The notes beneath the pieces are model-generated. The model did no database searches and was not told the DNA's origin. It worked only from the letters and a program-made list of their open reading frames with translations. Shown here piece after piece: positions 14,329 to 23,800 of a stretch of DNA of 32,668 bases. Origin of the DNA: Candidatus Rifleibacteriota bacterium (GTDB lineage: Bacteria; Riflebacteria; Ozemobacteria; Ozemobacterales; Ozemobacteraceae); NCBI GenBank assembly GCA_029560455.1, contig JAKQKW010000319.1, positions 1-32,668 of the forward strand, given 5' to 3'. The translations under genes were made by a program, and so were the position numbers. Position 1 is the stretch's first letter. Every line of letters starts with the position of its first letter.

Positions 14329-17300
14329 ATGAGCGGCAGCAGAACGCGTGGCGAGCCTTTCGATAACTTTTTTGCGGCTTTGCAGCTCGAAAGCTGCACG
14401 ACTCTGCAGGGCTGCGGCGGCGCCCTTGGTGCTGTCTGCCTGGCAGCCATTGCCCGCCAGGCCGGCGTCAGTCTGCTTCTTACGACTACTTCCGAAAGGG
14501 CAAAAGATCTTGCCGCCCAGGTAAGAACCTGGCTGGGGCCGTTCGCCCATCGAATCGTCTGCATGCTGCCCGAACGCGACTCTATTTATGACCAGACGGC
14601 AGCTGATCCAGAAGTGATGTCGGCACGTCTGGCGGCCATGAGTCTTGAAACCCATGGTGGTGGTCTGGTGATCGCACCGGTTGCCGCCGCTCTCGAAAGG
14701 TTTTTTAACCCGGAAAAATGGCTTTCAGGCTGTTTCGAAGTTCGCTGCGGCAGCGATCTGCGCCGCGATGATCTGATGCTGCGGTTGGTTAAAAATGGCT
14801 ATCGCCGCACCGCGGTCGTCGAAGAAAAAGGCACTTTCGCGGTCAGAGGCAGTCTGCTCGATGTTTTTCCGCCAGATTGCGAGTTTCCGTCACGTCTCGA
14901 TTTTTTCGGTGACGATCTCGATTCGATCAAGCTGTTTTCGCCGGCAACGCAGCGTTCGTTCGATAAACGCGATATTCTGCGTATAACACCGGTCTACGAG
15001 TTTCTTGCCTCTGAAGATGAACTGAAAAAGCTCGCCGCCCGCATCGAAGAGGAAATTAAGGCCCTTGACGAGCGCCGCGCCAGCCTGCTTGAACGACGTC
15101 TCGAACATTTTCTGCTCAGCCCTGATTCGCGTGATTACAAAGAACTGAAGCCATTTCAGGAAAAGGGCCATGGCTTTATCTGGAACTTCTGGAACAGCTG
15201 CCGCATTTTCGTCGAAGATAAAGATCAGACATTTACCTCTGCCGAAGAGTTTCTTGCGAACGTCGATGTTCAATTCAGGCAACTGGCAGACCTGACGCCT
15301 TTGCACCCGCCTCAAAGCTATTATCACCCGGCTGTTGCGGTGGGTGATGAAATCAGCCGGCACGGCTTCGTCAGGTTCAGTCGTTTCGGCGACCCTGATA
15401 CAGAGATGTTCGCAGGTGTTGAAGCCCAGGACCCGCCCTCCGACCCCTCGCGCGAAACACTGCTCAAGGACCTGCGGCAGCTTACCGAAGCCGGCTGGGC
15501 TATTGCTATCGTTATCAACGACGAAAATCGTCTCAACAACCTGCGTGGGTTGATTGGCGAGCGCAACGTCAAAATTCATTCGTCGGTGCAGCCGTTTGGT
15601 ATCAAATCAGGGTCGGTTCTATTTTTAAAAGGCCCGTGTCGGCGAGGTTTCAAAGACTTTAAACGCCGCATTGCGGTTTTTGCCGAAGAAGACATCTATC
15701 TTGGCCCGGCCCGTGAAGCGCCGGTGCGAAAACACGCGACGCAGCAGAATATCTTTAATCTGCAGCAGATGGTGCCCGGCGACATTGTCGTGCATGCCGA
15801 CCATGGTATTGCTGAATTCCGCGGCATTCAGACAATGACCGCCGGCGGCAATACCCGCGAATACATTCTTCTGCAGTATGCCGGAACCGACCGCCTCTAT
15901 GTGCCGACCGACCAGGTTCACAAAGTGACCCGCTACCTTGGCAATGAAGGCTATGTGCCGAAAATTCACAGCCTCAATTCAAAAGCCTGGGTCAGTCAGA
16001 AAAGCCGGGTCAGCAAAAACGTCGAGCTGATTGCCCGCGAACTGCTCGAACTCTACGCCAAACGCCACGCCAGTCAGGGCTTCGCCTTTGGCGAAGACTG
16101 CGATATGCAGCGGCAGATGGAAGAGCGCTTTCCGTTCACTGAAACCCCAGATCAGATGAAGGCAATTATCGAGACAAAAAAAGACATGCAGTCGGCAATC
16201 CCGATGGACCGCCTGGTCTGCGGCGATGTTGGTTATGGCAAGACCGAAGTGGCGATGCGGGCGGCATTCAAGGCTGTCTGTGGTGGCAAACAGGTTGCCG
16301 TGCTCTCGCCGACGACGCTGCTCGCTTTTCAGCATTTTCAGACCTTTCAGAAACGCTTCGCCGGTTTTCCGGTGAGCGTTGACATGGTCAGCCGCCTGCG
16401 CAAGCCTTCTGAGCAGAAAGAGACTCTTAAAAAGGCGAAGGCCGGCACTCTCGATATTCTCATCGGCACGCATCGCCTGCTTTCTTCAGATATCGGCTTT
16501 CGTGACCTTGGGCTGCTGATCATCGACGAAGAACAGCGCTTTGGTGTTAAGCACAAAGAGAAACTTAAGCAGCTGAAGGCGCATATCGATGTGCTGACTC
16601 TCACTGCTACTCCGATTCCGCGAACCATGCAGATGGCCATGTCTGGTATCAGGCAGATCAGCATCATTGATACACCACCACAGGACCGCCGGCCGGTGCA
16701 GACTTACGTTGCGCCATTCGACCCGGCGTGGGTCAAACGCGCCATTATCGAAGAACTGAAGCGTGGCGGCCAGATTTATTACGTCTATAACCGGGTTGAA
16801 ACGATTGAACGCAAGCTGACTTTTCTGCGCGAACTTGTGCCAGAGGCTCGCATCGCAGTTGCACACGGGCAGATGCCCGAAGAGCAGGTCGAAAAAACGA
16901 TGCTGGCATTTGTGCAGCGCGAATTTGACATGCTTATCGCTACCACCATCATCGAGTCAGGGCTTGACATACCGAACGTCAACACTCTGATCGTTGACGA
17001 AGCCGAACGCCTGGGCCTGTCGCAGATGTATCAGCTGCGCGGCCGTGTGGGACGCTCGGCAAGGCAGGCGTGGGCCTATTTTTTCTATACAAAGAATCGG
17101 CGTCTGACCAAAGAGGCCACCGATCGCCTCGAAACCATTGAAGAGCATACGGCGCTCGGTTCAGGCTTTAAAATTGCGCTGCGTGACCTGCAGATCAGAG
17201 GCGCCGGCAACATTCTCGGCGAGTCACAGAGCGGTCATATTGCCAGCATTGGCTTCTCGCTTTACATGGAACTGCTTGAAGAAGCCGTTACCAGAGTCAG

Positions 17301-17874
17301 AAGCGGTCGCGTCGACTTCGAGAAAATCGATGCGGCGGTCGAGATTCCGGTCACTGCTTATTTCCCGACGACTTACATTGCCGACGAGGAAACCAGAGTC
17401 GAACTTTATTCGCGCCTGGCGCGCTGTTCTGATGTTGCTGTTCTGCACGAAATCCGCGAAGAATGCGAAGACCGCTTCGGTCTGCTGCCGCACGATGCTG
17501 AAGGTCTGTTCGCGATCAGCCGCATTCGTATTCTTGCGTCACAATGCGCCGTGAAAAAGGTGACCCGGGTCATCAATCATCTGCGTTTCGAGTTTGCCGA
17601 GAACCGCCTGCCCGATATTGGCCGACTGTTCGGCAGTGGCGATGAAATTCTCAGGCAGATTTATTTCGAGCCGAAAGATCGCAATTCTGTTAATCTGAAT
17701 ATAATCGATGACAGGGCCGAAGCGGTTTTTGCCGATGCCGAGGCCTTTCTGCAGCTTATTGTAGAGCTGAAAAAAGATGATGAAGGCAAGGAGATACCAC
17801 TTGGAACCAACATTGCAAAAGTTTCTCGGTCTGTTACCCGAAAACCTAAGAAAAATCGCTACACGACATTCTAA
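14329..17874 (+). CDS. mfd: Transcription-repair coupling factor Mfd
   Basis: 1181 residues, normal family length. Mfd removes RNA polymerase stalled at DNA lesions and recruits UvrA. N-terminal UvrB-like domains (about 1-330) include the ERDSIYDQTAADPEVMSARLAAM segment. The RNA-polymerase-interacting domain begins near 480 (PGDIVVHADHGIAEFRGIQTM). The RecG-like motor has Walker A GDVGYGKTEVA (about 632-642), the DEEQRFGVKHKEKLK box (from about 733), LTATPIPRTMQMA, and the late motif GRVGRSARQAWAYFFY (from about 905). The C-terminal autoinhibitory domain follows from about 1010. All key residues appear intact. The ATG at 14329 is the only possible start in frame after a TGA at 14317; a GAGG lies 13 bases upstream, slightly far. 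Confidence 0.97.
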   Translation: MSGSRTRGEPFDNFFAALQLESCTTLQGCGGALGAVCLAAIARQAGVSLLLTTTSERAKDLAAQVRTWLGPFAHRIVCMLPERDSIYDQTAADPEVMSARLAAMSLETHGGGLVIAPVAAALERFFNPEKWLSGCFEVRCGSDLRRDDLMLRLVKNGYRRTAVVEEKGTFAVRGSLLDVFPPDCEFPSRLDFFGDDLDSIKLFSPATQRSFDKRDILRITPVYEFLASEDELKKLAARIEEEIKALDERRASLLERRLEHFLLSPDSRDYKELKPFQEKGHGFIWNFWNSCRIFVEDKDQTFTSAEEFLANVDVQFRQLADLTPLHPPQSYYHPAVAVGDEISRHGFVRFSRFGDPDTEMFAGVEAQDPPSDPSRETLLKDLRQLTEAGWAIAIVINDENRLNNLRGLIGERNVKIHSSVQPFGIKSGSVLFLKGPCRRGFKDFKRRIAVFAEEDIYLGPAREAPVRKHATQQNIFNLQQMVPGDIVVHADHGIAEFRGIQTMTAGGNTREYILLQYAGTDRLYVPTDQVHKVTRYLGNEGYVPKIHSLNSKAWVSQKSRVSKNVELIARELLELYAKRHASQGFAFGEDCDMQRQMEERFPFTETPDQMKAIIETKKDMQSAIPMDRLVCGDVGYGKTEVAMRAAFKAVCGGKQVAVLSPTTLLAFQHFQTFQKRFAGFPVSVDMVSRLRKPSEQKETLKKAKAGTLDILIGTHRLLSSDIGFRDLGLLIIDEEQRFGVKHKEKLKQLKAHIDVLTLTATPIPRTMQMAMSGIRQISIIDTPPQDRRPVQTYVAPFDPAWVKRAIIEELKRGGQIYYVYNRVETIERKLTFLRELVPEARIAVAHGQMPEEQVEKTMLAFVQREFDMLIATTIIESGLDIPNVNTLIVDEAERLGLSQMYQLRGRVGRSARQAWAYFFYTKNRRLTKEATDRLETIEEHTALGSGFKIALRDLQIRGAGNILGESQSGHIASIGFSLYMELLEEAVTRVRSGRVDFEKIDAAVEIPVTAYFPTTYIADEETRVELYSRLARCSDVAVLHEIREECEDRFGLLPHDAEGLFAISRIRILASQCAVKKVTRVINHLRFEFAENRLPDIGRLFGSGDEILRQIYFEPKDRNSVNLNIIDDRAEAVFADAEAFLQLIVELKKDDEGKEIPLGTNIAKVSRSVTRKPKKNRYTTF

Positions 17875-18199
17875 ACCTCTCGATTCGGCGACCGCCAACT
17901 ATCTCTGTGCCGACCTCGATGATTATCAGAAAAAAATTGTCGCCGGCAGCAGAGATAACCCGGCCATCGATATTGAGCTGATCGGCAGAATGGTGACGAC
18001 TTTCAAAAAACTGCTGCAGGCCTTTCGCGGCATGCCTGAAGCTCATCAGAACATCGTTTCGATTGCAATCAGGTATTTTATCGACACCGAAGACGCGCAA
18101 AACGATTTTTCTGAAACTTTCGGTTTCGACGACGACCTCGCAGTTCTCAACGCCGCTTTACTCGCCATCGGTCGCGAAGACCTTCTCGTAGTCCGCTGA
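17801..18199 (+). CDS. DUF1232-like small protein overlapping mfd
   Basis: 132 residues from a TTG start at 17801, which has a perfect AAGGAG (17788-17793) seven bases upstream; ATGs at 17777 and 17780 lack a ribosome site. The first 74 bases lie inside the end of mfd in another frame, so translation is probably coupled to mfd. The C-terminal half (IVSIAIRYFIDTEDAQNDFSETFGFDDDLAVLNAALLAIG) matches the layout of YkvA/DUF1232 proteins (AxxYFxxPxDxxPDFxPxxGxxDDxAV). The first Asp/Pro pair is altered and the helix is not clearly membrane-spanning. Function is unknown; the overlap hints at a role with mfd or simply shared expression. Confidence 0.7.
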   Translation: MEPTLQKFLGLLPENLRKIATRHSKPLDSATANYLCADLDDYQKKIVAGSRDNPAIDIELIGRMVTTFKKLLQAFRGMPEAHQNIVSIAIRYFIDTEDAQNDFSETFGFDDDLAVLNAALLAIGREDLLVVR

Positions 18200-18215
18200 C
18201 TGGGCCCTGGTGCAC

Positions 18216-19301
18216 TCAGGCGCGGTAATACCAGGCCTGATGATTGACGCGGGTCGCCAGCCATTTCATGCTGGTGTCGAAAAATACCTCGGTTTCGGGC
18301 GGTTTGATTTTAAAATGATCGCATGGCACACGCCAGACCGATGTGCCAAGCAGACCCCACGGAAGATTGGCTTTTTCTGCGAGTTTCGGCAGACAGTCGA
18401 TCAGCAGCGTTGCGCCGCCGAACAGCCCGCCGCCCCTGAGGCAACACTGGCAGCCGGTCTTGACCAGGTGCGTGTTGTACAGTTCATAATCGCCGTCGGG
18501 CATACCGGCCGGAGCCACTGCATCTGAAACCAGCATGATCTGATTCGGTTCGTAAAGACCATAGATGAATCTGACGATCTCGGGCGCAACGTGCTCGCAA
18601 TCGCCGATCAACTCGACGCAGAGATTTTTGTTTGCGAGAATATGGCTGAGCATATTCGGCTGCCGATGGTGAAAGGTCGGCATGGCGTTAAAAAGGTGGG
18701 TAACCTGTCTGGCGCCTGCTTCAATCGCCTTTTCAGTCGTTTCCCAGTCGGCGTTTGAATGGCCGATGGCGACGAATACTCCTGATTCTGACGCCTGGCT
18801 GATGAATTCGATTGCCCCTGGCAGTTCGGGAGCAACGGTGATGATTTTAACCAGGCCGTCAGCAGCTTTCTGCCACTTTTTCAGCAGCTCGATGTCGGGT
18901 TTTAAAAGGAATTCCTGCGGGTGTGAACCGCGTTTCTCGGCGGCCAGAAAAGGGCCTTCCAGATAGATGCCGTGAATGAAAGGCGGTCTTGTGCGGCGTT
19001 TCGCCACGATGGCGATGTCTTTGAGAGCCTGCAGGCGCTGCTCTTCGGAACAGGTGATCAGAGTCGGAAAAACACCGGTAATACCACGGGCCATGACCTT
19101 ATCGAGCATTTCCTCGATGCGGTCGGGGTCGCCAAATACAAAATCCCAGCCGAAGGCCCCATGAAAATGTACGTCGATGATGCCCGGCAGTTTATAACCG
19201 TCGGCTGTCACGTCAACGACGATTTTGTCCTGCGGATGAATGAAGTTTCTGTTGGCAAGAAAAACCGGTTGTCTGGCGCTTTTCTGAAATAAGTTCAGCA
19301 T
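18216..19301 (-). CDS. nagA: N-acetylglucosamine-6-phosphate deacetylase
   Basis: 361 residues of the amidohydrolase superfamily. NagA removes the acetyl group from GlcNAc-6-phosphate in recycling of cell-wall sugars or use of chitin-type sugars. Metal-site motifs are visible in order: DVHFHGAFG (about 43-51), YLEGPF (about 113-118), GHSNAD (about 180-185), THLFNAM (about 202-208) and LVSDAVAPAG (about 257-266). The last ~60 residues differ from typical NagA: the usual NPA...GxIxxGxxAD closing strand is missing and replaced by WYYRA-ending sequence. It stands alone, with no nagB next to it, and converges on the DUF1232-like gene with a 16-bp gap and no terminator. Confidence 0.85.
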   Translation of the reverse strand: MLNLFQKSARQPVFLANRNFIHPQDKIVVDVTADGYKLPGIIDVHFHGAFGWDFVFGDPDRIEEMLDKVMARGITGVFPTLITCSEEQRLQALKDIAIVAKRRTRPPFIHGIYLEGPFLAAEKRGSHPQEFLLKPDIELLKKWQKAADGLVKIITVAPELPGAIEFISQASESGVFVAIGHSNADWETTEKAIEAGARQVTHLFNAMPTFHHRQPNMLSHILANKNLCVELIGDCEHVAPEIVRFIYGLYEPNQIMLVSDAVAPAGMPDGDYELYNTHLVKTGCQCCLRGGGLFGGATLLIDCLPKLAEKANLPWGLLGTSVWRVPCDHFKIKPPETEVFFDTSMKWLATRVNHQAWYYRA

Positions 19302-19433
19302 AATTCCGTTAATTTTTACCTCTGATTGTATAGTATGCGTAAATTATAAAACATTTTTACTTCGCTTCACAGAGGGGGGAATACGATTTTTGGCGGCCAG
19401 GGCAGGGTTTGTCGCGGCCATTGCCAGATTTCA

Positions 19434-19462
19434 TTGAAATTAGGTGACAGCAGGAATAGAAT
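19434..19462 (+). promoter_or_regulatory. Promoter of the GAPDH-family gene
   Basis: -35 TTGAAA (19434-19439), 17-bp spacer, -10 TAGAAT (19457-19462). The predicted start of transcription (about 19469) coincides with the first base of the hairpin at 19470. Confidence 0.7.
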
Positions 19463-19469
19463 GGCTGAA

Positions 19470-19494
19470 GGGGCCCGGCAAAAAAGCGGGCCCC
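19470..19494 (+). promoter_or_regulatory. 5'-terminal mRNA hairpin
   Basis: GGGGCCCG (19470-19477) pairs perfectly with CGGGCCCC (19487-19494) around an A-rich loop. It would form at the very 5' end of the GAPDH mRNA, 29 bases before the ATG, and is not followed by a T run. Such 5' stems are known to protect bacterial mRNA from decay. Confidence 0.6.
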
Positions 19495-19523
19495 TGAAAA
19501 ATAAAGGTAAGAGGAATGGTTTT

Positions 19524-20792
19524 ATGACAATCGAGGTATTCAGTGAGCGAAAGAAGGTTCTTGGTATCAACAGTCTTGGCCGGATAGGCAAGTTGACCCT
19601 CTGGCATCATGTCGGTCGCAGGTATTTCGACGCCATAGTGGTTAATCAGGGCCGTGAGATAGGCACCAGTCTTGAGGCCGTTGCGCAGTTCATCGAAAAA
19701 GACTCGACTTATGGGCAGATGCACCGATTTCTTTACGGTAACTACGCCAAACCCATGATCAAAATAGTTGATGAAAGCGCCGGGAAACTCATGATCGGCG
19801 AGACCCCGGTAACGGTGCTGCGCCAGGCGCGTAACCCGAAAGATATTCCGTGGCGCGCGCACGGCGTTGAAGTAGTTACTGAATGTACCGGCAAGTTCAT
19901 CGATCCGACAATTGCCCCGGAAGACCCGAAGGGTTCGATCCGCGGGCATCTGCTGGCCGGTGCCAGAGTCGTGATCAATTCTTCAGCCTTCAAAATCAAG
20001 AACCGCGCAGCTTCAATGCCTGACGACGCAGTTACCCTGATTTATGGCATAAACCACGGGGCTTTCGACCCGGCGCGGCATGCGGTTCTCTCTGCCGCCT
20101 CATGCACGACTACCGGGCTTGCTCATATGGTCAAGCCCCTGCTCGAGAACGCAGCGACGAGCGTTATTCTTACCGCCTCGATGACCACGGTGCATGCTGC
20201 CACCAACACCCAGTCGGTTCTCGACAGCGTACCGGGCGCCGGCGACAAGGACCTGCGCAAAAGCCGCAGCTTTCTCAACAATATCATTCTGACCTCTACC
20301 AACGCTGCCGAGGCGCTCAGTCAGGTCATTCCGGAAGTGAGAGATATCGGTTTCATGGCAGATTCAATCCGTATTCCTACCAGTACCGAATCTTTGATCA
20401 TTCTCAATGCTACCTTCCAGTCGAGCCCGGAGCAGGGTATTACCGGCAATCTGATTTCACGCGAATCGATCAATGCCCTTTACCGGCAGACGTCCGAAAC
20501 AAGCCCGCTACTGCATTACTCGGATGCTCAGAATGTCTCTTCTGACATGGCCGGCACCGATGCCGCAGTTGTCATCGAGGGGCAGTTCAATCATACGCGC
20601 ACTGCATTCATCAAAGCCGATCTTTCACAGATTGCAGGGCTGCCCGAAGAGGTTCTGCGCCTGGTGCCGGGCGGTAAAATCGATATTCCGGTCGTTCACG
20701 CCAAAATTTTTGGCTGGTATGACAATGAATTCGGCAGTTATACCAATCGCCTTGGTGACCTGACGGTGCACGCACATAAATCTTTGCGCTGA
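19524..20792 (+). CDS. gap: Glyceraldehyde-3-phosphate dehydrogenase-family enzyme
   Basis: 422 residues from ATG 19524 (AGAGGA eight bases upstream); a longer frame from 19434 would begin inside the promoter. It oxidises or reduces triose phosphate in glycolysis or gluconeogenesis. Seen: Rossmann motif GINSLGRIGKL, catalytic Cys194 in SAASCTTTG, and base His224 in TTVHAATNTQ. The phosphate-binding region KSRSFLNNIILTSTNAAEAL and the closing WYDNEFGSYTNRLGDL are also present. Unusual points: about 80 residues longer than the common ~335-residue enzyme, and NQGRE at the end of the second strand where NAD-specific enzymes have NDL/NDP. A preference for NADP or a side role is possible. The Cys motif is also changed (TTTG for TTNC). 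Confidence 0.88.
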   Translation: MTIEVFSERKKVLGINSLGRIGKLTLWHHVGRRYFDAIVVNQGREIGTSLEAVAQFIEKDSTYGQMHRFLYGNYAKPMIKIVDESAGKLMIGETPVTVLRQARNPKDIPWRAHGVEVVTECTGKFIDPTIAPEDPKGSIRGHLLAGARVVINSSAFKIKNRAASMPDDAVTLIYGINHGAFDPARHAVLSAASCTTTGLAHMVKPLLENAATSVILTASMTTVHAATNTQSVLDSVPGAGDKDLRKSRSFLNNIILTSTNAAEALSQVIPEVRDIGFMADSIRIPTSTESLIILNATFQSSPEQGITGNLISRESINALYRQTSETSPLLHYSDAQNVSSDMAGTDAAVVIEGQFNHTRTAFIKADLSQIAGLPEEVLRLVPGGKIDIPVVHAKIFGWYDNEFGSYTNRLGDLTVHAHKSLR

Positions 20793-20802
20793 GGGAAATG
20801 TG

Positions 20803-20835
20803 CCGGCGCGGGTTTTTTCGCCCGCGCCGGTATTT
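20803..20835. terminator. Terminator between the GAPDH and PPDK-like genes
   Basis: Ten-base-pair stem CCGGCGCGGG (20803-20812) / CCCGCGCCGG (20821-20830) with a T-rich loop, followed by TATTTT. It starts 11 bp after the GAPDH stop and ends just before the stop of the convergent gene. Confidence 0.8.
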
Positions 20836-23800
20836 TCAGTCGTGCCGGTGCTGCCCAAAATAGACCGCACCAGTCCAGCCGTCAATGCTGAGATACTCGC
20901 CAGATTTGACCAGGCGCCCGGCGATGATGCAGTAAGAATCGGCCTCATAGACCTTCAGTTTGTTGAAGCCGACAACACCAACCTTTTTCAGCTGCGGAAT
21001 CGTGACGGCAGCATGGCTGGTTCTGCCGCCGCGGGCGGTGAGAAGACCTTCGACCTGCAGCAGCAGGCCAACATCTTCCGGAACCGTATCGGGTCTGATA
21101 AGTATCAGCGGCGTGTCCGGGTCATATTTTTTCGACTTTCTGATTTCTCTTTCAGAGAAGACGACTTTGCCGGAAAGCGCACCACCACCAACTCCTACGC
21201 CGTTGCCGAGCAGCGAAGCGTGCAGTTCATCAGTGTCGAAGAATGAAGAGGCTCTGGTTTCCTTTTCCTGATACTGGTCGCGTGTCTGCAGAATATGAAG
21301 CCCTTCAGCCGTTTCATTCTCGAAGGTGAATTCTATTTCCTGGTGCGGAAAGCCATTTTCGACAATCAGGGTGGTGGCGTGTTGCAGCAGGCGGTTGTAG
21401 GTTTCCGGAAACTGCGTTTCGAGTGACATGGTTGCCGAAGGTCTCTCTTTAAGTCGCTGATACTCAGAAATCGGGTAGGTTTCGATCAGACCCGAGACGA
21501 TGTCATCGCCCTGAACGCCAAAAAAGAAGTCGCCAAACAGGTGAATCTCTCGGTTCTGGCCGTTTGGATCGCGGGTAAAGGTGACCCCGGAGCCTGAATT
21601 GGTGTCGAGATTGCCGAAAACCATTGTCTGCACGACAACAGCGGTTCCCCAGTCGTCGGAAATATTCATCTGGCGACGAAACAGCTTGGCACAATCTGAA
21701 TTCCAGGATTGAAAAGCCCTGAGGATGGCATATTTTAGCTGATCCAGAGGATTATCGAAGACTTTTATTCCTCTTTTCTGGAGGTTTTCGCGGTAAGAGA
21801 TCGCTATTTCACGCATCTGGGCGGGGCTGAACTGCAGTTTTTTGCTGACGCCGAATTTTTTCTTGAAGTCTTCAATCAGGCCATCGAAGTAGTTGCGATC
21901 GAGCCCTTCATTCATTCCCCACATTTGTAGAAAACGTCGGTAACTGTCCCAGGCGGCCCATTCGTAACCTTTGCGTGTACTCAGGCTTTCGCAGACAGAT
22001 TTGTTGATGCCGACGTTGAGAAATGTGTTCATCATGCCGGGCATGGAAATGGCGGCACCGCTTCTAACAGAGAATAGAAGCGGGTTTTCCGGAGAACCGA
22101 ACTTTTTCCCGGTTTCTTCCTCGATTTTTTCAACAGCCTGATGAATTCTGTGAGTAAGGTCTTTCAGCATATACTTGTAGCCGATCAGGGCATCGAAACA
22201 GCGAAAAACTTCGGTGGTAAGAATGAAGCCGCGCGGCACCGGAAACCCGTAGGCGGCAAGCCTCTTCAACCAGTAACCCTTGTTCCCGAGTAAAATGGCA
22301 TTGTCGATGCTGGGGTCGGCCTCATAGAGATTTGAGACCGTGATATCAGGGTTGTAGGTGGTTACGAGGTTGAGAATCGCCTTTTTGTCGCGGAATTTTT
22401 CGAGTTCTTCGCGCAGGGTTCTTACAATGCGGTTGATCAGATTGTCGAGAACCTGCAGACTGAATGCCGAAGAAAGCAGCGAGCGCAGAAAGTTTTCTGA
22501 AACCTTCAGAACGCAGGTGTTTTCGTCGGGATCTGTGCCTTTTATACCCGGGCAGTCACGCTGCAGCATCTGCCTGATGATGATGGGCAGGTTATTGCGG
22601 TGCGTGTCGATGTAGAAATCACGAATGATGTTCTGAATCGCCTTGGAAATGCCAAGGAAAATATCGAGATACTGATCGATAGAAAAGAGCTTGATGCCGA
22701 GCCCGCTTTTCAGATATTCGATTTTGCTGGCAATCTGCCGATGCGGGATGCCCTCTATCTCAAGAGCCTTGAGAAAAAGGGGCAGGCAGATATGAATCTT
22801 CATGATGGTGCTTTTGGTGATGAAGGTAAGGCCCATTTCTTCCACCATCATTTCGAACAGAGAGGTTCCGAAGCTTTCAAGACGCAACGAAAGGCCAAGA
22901 GCATCGAATTTCGGCTCGTGGTAGACGCCATACATCGACGGGATACCTGCGGCAATATGGCGCTTGAAGTAGATGTTCTCGGAGGCCGTCGTTTTTTCAG
23001 AGCTTAGAATTATCTCCTGAAGGAGTTGTCGGAATTCGAGAACGATAACCAGAGCTTCACGAAAATCTCTGCGGCCGAGATGCTTTTCAAGCGCTTTAAT
23101 TCGAGCCGGTTCGAACAGATTGACCATCGCGAGATCATTCAGCAGATCGAGCGGCTGCGGGTTGTATTTTTTGGTCAGCAGCTGAAACATTCTGATCAGG
23201 TGCCGGGCCCGGTTACGGTCGCGATCGGTGATCGGCAGACTGTCGAAACGGGTTTTCAGTTCTTCTGCTTTGACTTCAAGCAGCCTGGCAGTATCGAGCA
23301 GACCCTCGTCGGCAAGCGCCGCAAAGGCCTGGTGCAGGCCGGTAAAATACTCTCCCGCCGTATCGATCTGCTCAAGCACCTCGACCGGAACATACGGTCT
23401 GATAAGCTCATGGTTGCCGGTTACCCAGAATTGAAAGCTGGCGGCCAGAAAATTGACAAGGTTGTTGTTGCTCTCAACATGCGATTGCTTGCGGATAAAG
23501 TGCACGAGAATATCGCGCCGTGAGCACAATTCGTCAGCGCGGGTAGAAATTTCGCGCAGCTCGCCTTCGGCGCCGATTTCATTGAAGAAAGCCGGAAAAA
23601 GCCGCAGAAGCTGTTTTGACAGATTCAGATTGTGAGCAATTCCCGCATTCAGATAAGCCGAAATATCGCGTTGAAAAAGGTCGGTATCGCGAATCAGTAC
23701 ACCGCCGAGCTTGAGGTTGATTATCAGTGCTGAAAGCAGCTTGCGGGTCCAGGCCGGTTTCATTGCGATAATTTCCATCCAGACGCGAATGTTTCTGATG

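Noticed and set aside
19434..19523. 30-codon N-terminal extension of the GAPDH-family protein
   Set aside because: It would start within the promoter -10/-35 region and lacks a ribosome site; ATG 19524 has AGAGGA.
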